Of a stretch of 64,000 nucleotides of DNA, positions 12,701 through 23,316 are shown one piece after another (the first letter of the stretch is position 1; each line of letters starts with the position of its first letter). The notes beneath the pieces were generated by a model, which did not search any database, was not told the origin of the DNA, and saw only the letters and a list, made by a program, of their open reading frames with translations. The DNA is from Phycomyces blakesleeanus NRRL 1555(-) (lineage: Eukaryota > Mucoromycota > Mucoromycetes > Mucorales > Phycomycetaceae). The stretch lies in NCBI RefSeq assembly GCF_001638985.1, contig NW_017265137.1, positions 895,054 through 959,053 on the forward strand, written 5' to 3'. The position numbers and the translations under genes were made by a program.

Positions 12701-13837
12701 AATTACCTAATCAATCGTTAATAACTGGAACGATGGTTTTGTAAAATTTACCATAAGTATAAAAGCGAGCATTGCTGGGGTGATAATGCTGGTTATGGAA
12801 ATTAAGTAGCTCTTCATGGGAAAGATTTGTAATGTCGGAGGGGTCACCACCACTGGAGAATTCATACGTTGTACCAGGGAACATGGCTTGTTGCATGCGT
12901 GAATAGTACAGATAGTTCGAGTCCGACTAACACAAACTTATCAGTTGATTTCCAACTCTTTTCTTTCTGGATCTTACATATTGTCCCTTCATTTCATTGT
13001 AAACAACACCCTTGAATTGAATAGGAGTTGTTGTATCCGTAGGAACTTCGTGCTCTAAACGCCATCCTTCTTGTTTAAAGTCAAGTTTTGTGAGACGTGG
13101 ATGAAATACGGCATCCATATAAACATTTCGTAGATTGGCATAATCCACGGGGTTTGTAGTTGCAAATGGATAGATTGTATAATCGCTCGCTAAAACAAAC
13201 CGTACCAAAAAAATGAGTATTTACAAAGTAAATCATAGTAATCTCACACATTATACCTGTGAAAGCGTTCATAAATGTTGCTAAGCTGCGATTTAACATC
13301 TTGAAAAATGGATCGCGTACAGGGTAATGATCACTTCCACATAATGTAGTATGTTCCTACGTAGTAAAATGTGTTAGAATCATTCCGCACATTAACGTCC
13401 CCGCCAGTTCTATTCCTTAATTACCAAAATATGTGGAACACCTGTACTGTCACTGACAGGGGTATGGAATCCAACGGCAAATACATTATTGGAATCTTCC
13501 CGATTAATGTGTAAATGACGTGCACCGGTTTTCTCATGCTCCAAAGTGATCGCAGTAAGCTCGAGCTCAGGTACTCTTTTCACCTAAGGAATTATTGAAA
13601 AAATAGTTGCACATGTCAGACCAAATCTCTGTTTAATATGATCATTTTATTTATTTATCTATAATACACTCTACCTGTTTAACGGTGTAGCCATGAAGGC
13701 GATCACCTGTTGTGTAAGCTATGGAATTTTTTTAGTTCATGTATATATAAAGCTTTCTTCTTCTATTTCTCTATATTCTTACTGCTACTCGAGTATGGTC
13801 GAAGGAATGCAGCTCCTTTAGCTTTGCTTCGCAGCAT
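9752..13837 (-). CDS. cym1: mitochondrial presequence protease Cym1/PreP (M16C metallopeptidase)
   Basis: A gene of many exons. Exon 1 (13837-13783) encodes [18 protein letters not shown], an arginine-rich, serine-ending mitochondrial targeting sequence. The next exons give [32 protein letters not shown] and the inverted zinc motif HxxEH as HILEH, split by an intron at about 13430-13360, followed by [18 protein letters not shown]. Later exons carry [33 protein letters not shown] blocks, a long central helical region (11250-11640), and the C-terminal half with [21 protein letters not shown] (about 10240). The last exon ends [15 protein letters not shown] at 9752. The enzyme degrades cleaved presequences and other short peptides in the matrix. 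Small introns of 50-100 bp break it about every 150-400 bp; all visible exons stay open, so it looks functional. Confidence 0.92.
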
Positions 13838-15315
13838 GCGCGAGGCAAAAAGGATTTGTGTTGACATTACAAAAAAAAAGAACAATAGAAGGTTTACTTT
13901 TTGACCCGCTCAATAGTGAAAACTACCTAGTTGTTGACTTTTTATTTGTGACACGGTTGAAATTTCTAATCTGTTTTTTTTTCTTGTAATTTCTGGGTAT
14001 AATCTTTATAGATCCAAGTGAGCAGTGTGAATTGACTCAATGTTAATTAAGCTTCGCAAAGTTGACAGGTTACTTCTTAGCACAAATTCTCTAATATATT
14101 ATAGTGTCTGTAATATATGTATGTAGCCCCCGGTACTTACCTTAAAGTTCTATTGCTAATTTATAATTACATGACAGGCCTAAATATTAATAATTTCCCA
14201 GTTATATTTAACATATATTTTATATAAATTAGCCATATATATGCAATATTTATTATGCTTAACCTATAATGTATTGAGGAAAATCGGTAAGCAACAAAAT
14301 AAGGTCAGGCATATATTCACCATATTGCTCCTGATAGAGGTCTGTCATCAAGCCACTATAACAATATTAAAATAAAACTGTAAAAATAAAATTATACAGC
14401 AAACCAAATAGAAGTGAACCATTGTTTTTATTTTTTCGAATTGAATTACCCGTTATTTTTCTATTAAACTTACATTATCTTTTTTAAGACATATTTCATA
14501 TAATTAATTCAAACGGAATGATGGTATATTGGAAGTTAATATCATTGTGAATTATAGATCTCAGTGAGTAATATTATTAAATTTAATCCTTTTTATAACC
14601 TATAGAGAGTATAGCTCCGGCTTACAGAGAATTGTGTATCTGCGATTATCATTAGATTTAATTTGTGTTTATTTATCTATATATAGGCAATATATATACT
14701 TTAAAGTATCCAACAAGCTATATGTAAAGAGCCAATCGACAAGAAAAATTATTTCGTCTAAAAGGAAATCATCATTTCTGGTTTCTAATTAACTTCCACT
14801 GTTAATTATTACAATTGGAGTAATGCAATAATACTTCTAATCTTTTCATATGTAAATACATTAAGGTCTGCGATGTTTATATATATATATCTATCCAAGA
14901 GATTTATACTAAAATTTATATTATTTTCTTTATTTATCCTTAATATATTTCTCAATACATTATTACCAATCTTTATACATTTTTACAAACTTTTTTTTTG
15001 GTATTAAGCATAATTGTTTTTTTTTACTTTACCACTTTGATAAAGTTGTATATTGAGAGCATCAAGGTTGACAATAGATCTATCGCAATAAGAAAAGGTG
15101 TAATTTCGTGGGTAACTTTTTGACCGTTTACCTCTATGGAAAATAATATATATCTACTCTCTTGTAGATGTACAGATTTATCCATACATAAATGTACTTC
15201 CTTGCCCTTTATAAATATACATTTATATTGGATAATGCATGATGTAATTTTGGCATAAAATTACAATACATTTTAATTTATTGTATGCTCTCATATCAAA
15301 TATACCACTTTATTG
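13838..15315. other. AT-rich intergenic region
   Basis: About 1.5 kb of very AT-rich DNA upstream of cym1. No coding frame, RNA gene or repeat end could be supported; short TATA runs occur near 14880. Confidence 0.5.
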
Positions 15316-15677
15316 TGTCGGACATTATTTTGATGAATCCGAGAAATCGGGATAATTGACCGCAGCAGTTCTGTATGTCAAAGATACCTCATAGATAACG
15401 AACCGCAGTAATGTCTTGTAAAGATTAACCACAGTAACATCTTCTGAGCATCAACCGCAGTAAAAGGACTTCTCTTGTAATTAAATATAGTATAATAGTT
15501 TACTGCGGATAATGCGCAGTATTAGTTTAGAAAACTATATAAGACAATTCAATTCCTATCAATAAAAAGCACCTTTTATCCTCTCTTCGATTTTACATAT
15601 ACTCTCCGATCCCCAGTGGGTTTGACCTTTTGACTTTGCTATAGTAAAAGGAAGACCATCCCAGATCAGGAACGACA
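15316..15677. mobile_element. solo LTR, family 3
   Basis: Starts TGTCGGACATT and ends GGAACGACA, so the ends form a TGTCG/CGACA inverted repeat. It is flanked by a possible 4-bp duplication (attg, 15312-15315 and 15678-15681). Inside are three diverged copies of an AACCGCAGTAA-like unit (15360-15470). A partial second copy of its 3' portion follows at about 15716-15821, right up to the tRNA-Gly. Confidence 0.55.
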
Positions 15678-15837
15678 ATTGTACTTACTATAAAACTTCC
15701 GTCTTATTTAGCAGTATAATAACTATATAAGACAATTCAATTCTATCAATAAAAAGTACCTTTTATTCTCTCTTTGACTTTGTTATAGTAAAAGGAAGAC
15801 CAACCCAGATCGGGAACGACAAAAAACAAAAAGTTAC

Positions 15838-15908
15838 TGCGCGGACCGGGAATCGAACCCGGGCCCTTCGCGTGGCAGGCGAAGATTATACCACTTAACC
15901 ATCCGCGC
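15838..15908 (-). tRNA. tRNA-Gly (GCC)
   Basis: The 71-nt minus-strand sequence folds as a canonical tRNA: acceptor GCGCGGA pairs with TCCGCGC, the anticodon loop is CTGCCAC between TTCGC and GCGAA, the T arm is CCGGG-TTCGATT-CCCGG, and the discriminator is A. The anticodon GCC reads glycine GGC codons. No intron. Confidence 0.95.
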
Positions 15909-16473
15909 TTCATGTCTTTATTGGCTTGTAATAAATATAAAACCAATAACCAAACAATATAAAAACAGGCAAAGAAGTGTACTTAATAGTAAAAAAGTAT
16001 TTTAAAAAAGTATATTTAAAGAAGTATAATCAAAACAAGCAAAACAATATAGTGAATAAAAGATGATTTTATTATAGGCAATTTTTTATACTATTATATT
16101 CAATCTAGATTACTTTTTAAATATATAAAATAGTCAAAATTAGCCAAACTTACTAGATATTATAAATAAAGATAAAAGAATAAAAAATATAAAGAATATT
16201 ATGATATTTCAGATACAAAACAATAGAAAAACAATAAATTTGATAATAGAGACTTATAGAAATACTTTGAGACTATATATAAATTGTTTTTTATTCATAA
16301 ATAGAAAATGTTTCTTTTTATAAGAAAATACAATTTGCTCTTTTTATTACTGTGATGATCCAGATACTTGGATATTAGATTTATCACATATAAGAACATA
16401 TTTATATTGGAATAACATAGTAGCTATCATCTTGTCAGTATAAAATATATAAAAACGATTAAGTAATCAGGCC

Positions 16474-17104
16474 TGTTGTAAATGAGTATTGATTACTGCT
16501 GAATCTGAGAGTAAGACTGAAGGATAAAATAATATCCTCAGCTATTCCAGTCAAACGGATCTCCCTTTATGATATTATCTAATACACAGATCATCATACA
16601 CATAATTGATTATTTATTATTATCACCATGATATGGGATATATAAATACATATACATTATATATATGGCATCATTATATTTCATCTACATATTTCTTTTA
16701 TTATACAAATACTTAATTGAGAGACTACAACTACAACTATCTAATATTATGAAACATTACCCAAGTATCTGGGTCGGAATACTAAAATATTACCAATAGC
16801 ATAAATGCTCTTCTTTACCAAAACTCTTGGACTGATCTGACTGGAGAAGTATCATATCAATTGGTCTTTCCGGATCTTTCCAGAAGAACAATACTCCTGG
16901 AAGATGACTCATCGTAATAAAGATTACTTAAGCACACACTGAATTACAAATTAGAAAAACATATAAATATCAGTAGATAGTTCCGTGTAGAAAGACAATC
17001 GAATTTTATCATTCTTTACTTTTCTTTTGAAATAAACAACCTATACAAGTTCTCACGAATTCTTTCGTCTATATTATATTTTGCTTTATTTTCTCCCCAC
17101 AACA
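16474..17104 (+). mobile_element. solo LTR, family 2
   Basis: Starts TGTTGTAAATGAGTATTG and ends CCCACAACA, with TGTTG/CAACA inverted ends. It has an exact 5-bp target duplication aggcc (16469-16473 and 17105-17109). It is inserted in the older family-1 LTR and matches the copy at 31957-32488. Confidence 0.85.
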
Positions 17105-17336
17105 AGGCCAATAATTATTACAGTTAGTACTATAGATAATATCTTAAAGATCATTAAGATAATTATGTCATACTGCTGGGTAAACTGTGTCAGATCAATA
17201 TGGAGCTAATTTAATAGGAAGTCCTAAAGCTCTAGTGTAAAAGAGAAAAGAATAGCTAAGAGCTAAAGAAGTACAATTTATGACTTGATATCATAATTGT
17301 AACACCAACACTAGTTAAGCAGTAAATGTGGTGATC

Positions 17337-17869
17337 CAGACACTCGGATGTTGGATTTATCACATATAAGAACATATTCATATTGGGATAGCATAGTAGC
17401 TATCATCTTGTCAGTATAAAATATATATAAACGATTAAGTAATCAGCCCAATAATTATTACAGTTAGTACTGTAGATAATATCTTAAAGATTGTTAAGAT
17501 AATTATATCATACTGCCAGGTAAACTGTGTCAGATCGATATGGAGCTAATTTAGTAGGAAGTCCTAAAGCTCTAGTATAAAAGAGAAAAGAATAGCTAAG
17601 AGCTAAAGAAGTACGATTTATGACTTGATGTCATAATTGTAACACCGACACTAGTTAAGCAGTAAATACACTCTAATAACCAAATATAGTAAAGGAAGAA
17701 AGCCTTAAGAAACTAAGACGTAATGACAAGAGCAGATTGTGTTTTCTTATAAAAAGGGACACTTTTTATTTATGAATAAAAAAAACTTATATACAGTCTC
17801 AAAGTATTTCTATACGTCTCTATTCTCAAATATTTTATTTTTCTATTGTTTTGTACCTGAAATACCACA
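17337..17869 (+). mobile_element. solo LTR, family 1
   Basis: Starts TGTGGTGATCCAGACACTCGG and ends CTGAAATACCACA. An exact 5-bp target duplication gtaaa flanks it (17332-17336 and 17870-17874). It is almost identical to the copies at 29303 and 38343, so it is recent. No internal retrotransposon region is present. Confidence 0.88.
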
Positions 17870-18327
17870 GTAAATATACTCTAATAACCAAATATAGTAA
17901 AGGAAGAAAGCCTTAAGAAACTAAGACGTAATGACAAGAGCAGATTGTGTTTTCTTATAAAAAGGGACACTTTTTATTTATGAATAAAGACAACTGATAT
18001 ACAGTCTCAAAGTATTTCTATACATCTCTATTATCAAATTTATTATTTTCTATTGTTTTGTATCTGAAATACTACAGTTCTATCTGAAACATAAGAGCAA
18101 TATGTCAGATCCATCATTGAATCATCTTCAAGAAGTACTTAAACTATTATTATAAAGCTGTTATGATAGCTCATATCCAGGGTGACTAGATATATTTCAA
18201 TAAATATAAATATCATAGATAAAATAACTTTTATTAAGACAATTTGATTTGACTTAAACTTTTAATAAACATAATAAAAAAGAGTCTTAAAGTACTTATT
18301 GTTCTACCTTTTCACATATAAATATAA

Positions 18328-18975
18328 CATACTGCTTAACTAGTTTTGATGTTATAATTAAAACATCAAGTTATAAATCATACTTCTTTAGCTCTTAGCT
18401 ATTCTTTTCTCTTTTACACTAGAGCTTTAGGACTTCCTACTAAATTAGCTCCATATCACTCTAATACAGTTTATCTGACAGTATGATATAATTATCTTAA
18501 TGATCTTTAAGATATTATCTACAGAACTAATTGTAATAATTATTGGCCCAATTACTTAATTATTTATATATTTTTTATATGCTAACAAGATGATAACTAC
18601 TAAGTTATCCCAATATGAATATGTTCTTATATGTGATAAACCCAACATCCAAGTATCTGAATCACCACATCTTAATCAGAGCAGTATGATATTGAGATAA
18701 TTAATATATAATTAATTATATAAATGTATGTAGTCCCAATGAAGTAATAACATAGAAAGTAAATATGTTTATGAGTTATAATTATACTTATAATAATTCA
18801 CTGATGTATCCCATATTATGATGATATCATCATATGAAATATAATCACTATCATGCATGCTAAACTTGTGTGTTAAATAATAAAGTAATTGGTAGACACC
18901 TTTGACTGGAATAGCTGAGGCCTTATATTATTTCCTTCAAACTTATTCTCAATTACAGCAGTAGTCAATGAGGTA
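18328..18975 (-). mobile_element. partial family-1 LTR joined to a partial family-2 LTR
   Basis: 18328-18667 is the reverse complement of the 5' two thirds of the family-1 LTR, ending ATCACCACA. 18668-18975 is the reverse complement of the family-2 LTR (its GAATAGCTGAGGCC block lies near 18908). Both are truncated and diverged. Confidence 0.7.
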
Positions 18976-19004
18976 TATGAATAAATTTCAGAAAGGGAAC
19001 AATA

Positions 19005-20400
19005 GGTACTGTGAGAGTGTTGTTTATTTAAGAAAGAAGATCATAACTATTTATATAGACATTTGATTCTCTAATTTAAGATCTCCATTAGTTAATGGTT
19101 GGTTATCACTGAAGCAGTGTGAAGTGTATGAGTGCCTGGTGTGTGTTACGTTCCTGAGATGTGATCCTGCCAGGTTCATTAGCAATTGTAGTATCCGTTC
19201 TGGATTGTGGAGTTTGTATTTCACTCAATTGTGGTGTGTATACCACAGTCAATACTCATTTACAACAATACTGTTAGATAAACTATATCAGAATTATATA
19301 AAGAAAATTTAATAGAAAGTTCTTAAGCTCTAATATAAAGAAAAATAATAACTAAGAGCTAAAGAAATACAATTTATAAATTGATATCATAATTATAACA
19401 TTAATACTAATTAAGTAATAAATATACTTTAATAGCCAAATATACTAAAAAAAATCTTAAGAAACCAAGCTATAATGATAAGAGCAGATCATATTTTCTT
19501 ACAAAAAGAATCACTTTTTTATTTATAGATAAAGAATAACTTATATATAATCTCAAACTATTTTTATATATACCTCTGATTTCTTATTTTTTTATCTTAA
19601 AGCTTTACAGCTCTGATTAAGGCTTAGATAAGATTAATTATCTAATTACAGTTATATAACTTTCTTAATCCAAAATAATTAAATAACAGTAGTAGTTCAA
19701 TATGAAAGCCTTATCAAATTTTGATACAACTAATTTATTTTAATAAATAAATTCTATACAAGTTTTTATAAATCTTTATTTCTTTAAAACAACTACCTCT
19801 TAAAAAACGTTCAACCACCACAGCATAAATATAGTATTTTATAGTTATCACTTATTTAATAAGTTTCTATCGGAAGTATTTATATACTCTATTTTTAATT
19901 TATGATTGAGCAGAGTTTTTTTCATAAATAACATCTTTTATTTTTGCAAAGGGCGGTTTTCTCCTGCAAAGGGCGGTTTTTTGTTTTTGCAAAGGGCAGT
20001 TGTTATTTTCTCGAAAGACAGATTTTAAACTTTAAGACAATATTATTCTTTTTATGATGATAAGGTGAGAACATTTGTGATAAAGATAGATATAATGCAA
20101 TAGAGTACAAGAAAGAGATTAAATCATTCTTGTGGTATACGCACCACAATTGAGTCAAATAAAAACTTTACAGTCCAGAATAGAACATACAGCTGCTAAT
20201 AAATTTGACAGAGCTATATTTCAGAAACGTAACACTCACCATGCACTAGTACACCTTCCAGCACCTCAGCAATAGTCAAAAATTAATTAACAGGTATCTT
20301 AAACTAGGGAACCAAGTATAATTTAAAGATCAAACAGCAGCTATTTATTTCTATTTAATAAAGAACAATAAAGTATCCATTTCAGATACTAATAGCCAAG
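19005..20400. repeat. inverted-repeat pair enclosing decayed LTRs
   Basis: A stretch at about 19005-19260 recurs, diverged, as its reverse complement at about 20125-20400. Compare ACTCAATTGTGGTGTGTATACC at 19223 with GGTATACGCACCACAATTGAGT at 20133. Between the arms lie very AT-rich relics of family-1 LTR (19310-19600) and family-2 LTR (19607-19820), and three copies of a TGCAAAGGGCGGTT-like unit (19945-20000). Confidence 0.55.
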
Positions 20401-20828
20401 TATTTGGTGTAATAACAACAGCAAAAAATTGGTATTATAATAATATAACAGAGTGTTGTAAATAATACACAATATATTAATAAATGTACATCGTTTTCAG
20501 TGTTAACTTTGTTATATGTATAGTTTATAATAATGCACTTTTGCCTTTTGTAAAAAATAAATAAATAGCTAGATAAAAATTATAAGATTTACTAATTACT
20601 AAATAAATATCTTTATAAATATTGGTACATCAAAATATAGCAATATTAATATAAACGTTTGTACTTTCTATACACATATTTCAATTTTTTATTTTTATAC
20701 AATTCAAATTATCTTTCAACCTTACATTTTCTTTAAATAAACTCAGTCCCCTTGTTTCCTATAAACATTATTCGCACAGGCTATTTTCTTGCATCTCAGT
20801 CCACAGTTAATCTTTGACATTCTTTACC

Positions 20829-21394
20829 ATGACAGTTCCCCAATCGGGAAATTCTTCTGATCATCAGACTTCCCATTTAAAATCGAATACCAGTAAGAAT
20901 ACGCGCCATTCTTTTAGCAACTCTTCATTCATGCCTCCAATATCTTTCTGATAAAGCCACCGATGAATGGCGTGAGCACAATTGCCCAGTTGATGTTAAG
21001 TCACTTGGAAAGGCAAGCTGGACACTACTTCATACAACAGCAGCATATTATCCCGATAGACCCGCACCGTCTCAAATGGATACCATGCGCACATTTATCA
21101 ACACTTTCGCAGAAAACTATCCATGCTGGCACTGCAGAGTAAGGGATCTGTTGAATACGTGCATGCCAAGATCTTCTAGTAATGCCTAAAATATAGGAAG
21201 ACTTTCAAAGATCCATAAAAGAATCCCCTGTTAGGGTGGGCAGTCGCAAAAAATTAAGTGAATGGCTTTGTCAGCGCCACAATGAAGTCAATGTAAAGTT
21301 AGGCAAAGAAACGTTTGATTGCACGAAAGTATTCGAGCGTTGGTTGGATGGTCCAGCAGACGGACGATGCGATGCACCAAAAAAAAAAGCCTAG
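20829..21394 (+). CDS. erv1: FAD-linked sulfhydryl oxidase Erv1/ALR
   Basis: Exons 20829-20892, 20957-21138 and 21197-21394 join in frame into 147 residues. The protein reads ..HNCPVDVKSLGKASWTLLHT, then TAAYYPDRPAPSQMDTMR, the active-site YPCWHCREDF (CxxC), then WLCQRHNEVN and a second cysteine 16 residues later (CX16C), ending DGPADGRCDAPKKKA. These are the blocks of Erv1/ALR, which oxidises Mia40 in the intermembrane space and passes electrons to cytochrome c. No single long frame reveals it; the introns (64 and 58 bp) hide it. The N-terminal 20 residues are Ser/Thr/His rich and show no CxxC shuttle pair, unlike yeast Erv1. Its stop is 93 bp from the stop of the convergent csn1. Confidence 0.9.
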
Positions 21395-21487
21395 TATACA
21401 ATGTATACATTTTTATAGTATGATATGCTTTTTGTATAAAACCTATCATATTTATTCCTATTAATTTTAAGCACCTCGATCCATAAA

Positions 21488-23104
21488 CTAATTAATACTA
21501 CTTTCGGCCCCTCCTGAGCACAATTCTTTGCTGACAAGATTCAGATGAAGCATTAGAGCCTTTGTTGACCTTTCATACTCTTTTCCAGCTCGTAGCGAGC
21601 GCTTAAAAGCCTGATTACGAGATTCAGGACGGACTGTATAAAGGATCTAGAAACCAATATTGTTGTTAATTCTGTTTGGGTATTTGAACTATTTTATGCT
21701 TACCTTCTCGTAACTGTCGATACGAGCTGATATTCTGTCGCTGTCCCCAATGAGAGAGACCAGATCATCTTCAAGACTGTCAACACTCATCTTGAATATG
21801 TTCGCCATCCGACGCATGTCTACAGTCGAATATGGTGCACAGTATTGGACCATGGCCTTTTCTTTTATGTGACCAAAGAGTATATCGACATGCGGATTCA
21901 AATACATATCTAGCAACAAATCATTCTACAGGCCCGCAATATACCGATGAATTTCCTCCTTGTATGTACATTGTTACTTTCTTACCCGGTAACTGCTCAA
22001 AAGATCAAAGCAAGCAGAATATTTAGAATCCTGGAAGGCCTCGATAATATCACGGATCTGAGGTTCTAGCTCAAGATAACTTCTAAATCCCTGGTTTACC
22101 ATCAGGGATCTCAATTGGCTTCTGTCAAAAGATGCAAGAGCGCATAGACCACCATATATAGCTACATCGTTGGGTGATATAATATCGCTAAATGACCCAT
22201 TTGCTTCTGCTGGGATTTCAGTCAAAGCCTTGGCGACTGTGCCGTATTTGGCGTCTTCTTCGGCTGACAAAAGGAAAAGTGCGTTACAACATTTGAGTTT
22301 GGCAAGTGTAATAGTCTTATTTGGCAAATCTGGGGTTGTTTCAGCGCGTGCAATGTATGTGCGGACACTAGCAAAGTTGTTGGCCGTTATATTTGCCTAA
22401 AGCATATTAGAATTAGAGAATATGTAGAATAAGTAAGCCATTTTAACTTACCTTTATGACATTAAAGCACATTTCAATAACATGCTTATTGGACGCGCAG
22501 TGCTCTCGTACTCGATGATAGCTTTTCAACGCGTTTGGGATATCACCGCATGCATAGTAAAAATCGCCCATACGAGTCTGGGTAACCTAAGAACAAAAGA
22601 TAATATATTTAAGTCAAGGCTACCTCTTGAGCCTAATCCCCTTTATACGTACTCGAATGCTCTCGCTAATCAGTCCAGCTTTGTATGTTCTAAGCTCGGA
22701 CTGAAGCTGTTCCATTGTTTTCTTATTGCTAATTTGAGTGGATTTCACCCATTCGGTATCAATCTCCATCGGATGAGAGTTTTGTTTTTTCAAGGCATTG
22801 TTCAATTCGTCGACGCAATGAAGATATTTGGTTGTATCATTTGTAATCTCCTTGATATCAGACAATGCGAGTCGGTAAGCATCAATCTCGAGACTAGGAC
22901 ATTTGGCGGCAATAAACAAAGCTCGAGCAATACGCGTATGACCTGTGTTTTTTTTTTAAAAAACTTGGCTTGAATATCATTGTTGATTATATCATCAATT
23001 TGCGCAGCTCATGGTGGAAAATAATGAAGGGTTGTACCTTGGTAGGTGGCGATGTAACTTTCTAGGTCAAGATGGTTCTGGTGACCGATCAAAGATTCAG
23101 ACAT
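21488..23104 (-). CDS. csn1: COP9 signalosome subunit 1
   Basis: Multi-exon gene with a PCI-domain protein of the CSN1/GPS1 family. Exon 1 (23104-23038) gives [22 protein letters not shown]. Exon 2 (from 22942) gives [20 protein letters not shown]. Then follow [20 protein letters not shown] with [17 protein letters not shown], the block [48 protein letters not shown] and [14 protein letters not shown], and the C-terminus [18 protein letters not shown] to the TAG at 21488. These align block by block with metazoan CSN1. The complex removes Nedd8 from cullins. An upstream ATG at 23316 (MAKFTEDPLLDL) could be joined in frame by a weak splice to 23104, so a longer N-terminus is possible. Confidence 0.9.
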
Positions 23105-23316
23105 AGTCGTAATGATACCAGTAATTATCAAAGAACGCAAGAGGAAATCAAATATATTCCGCTCTTTAACCGCTTTGACATACAATGCATTGATACTTTT
23201 TTTTTAAAAAAAAATTAAACATTTACAGTGTGTTGAAACTCAATAAGTCCCAGTAAAATCAGATTTCATAATTTTTTTACCCAGGTCCAAGAGCGGGTCT
23301 TCAGTGAATTTGGCCA

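Larger units (their letters stand above)
16198..18076. mobile_element. nested LTR cluster (old family-1 LTR hit by two younger LTRs)
   Basis: An old family-1 LTR begins at 16351 (TGTGATGATCCAGA) and ends at 18076 (CTGAAATACTACA). It is interrupted by a family-2 solo LTR at 16474-17104 and a young family-1 solo LTR at 17337-17869. Removing both insertions and one target duplication each restores about 550 bp, the family-1 length. Before it, 16198-16350 is a minus-oriented fragment of the same family. Confidence 0.75.

Noticed and set aside
15360..15470. CRISPR-like spaced repeats (AACCGCAGTAA units)
   Set aside because: Only three diverged short units inside an LTR, spacing irregular, in a eukaryotic genome.
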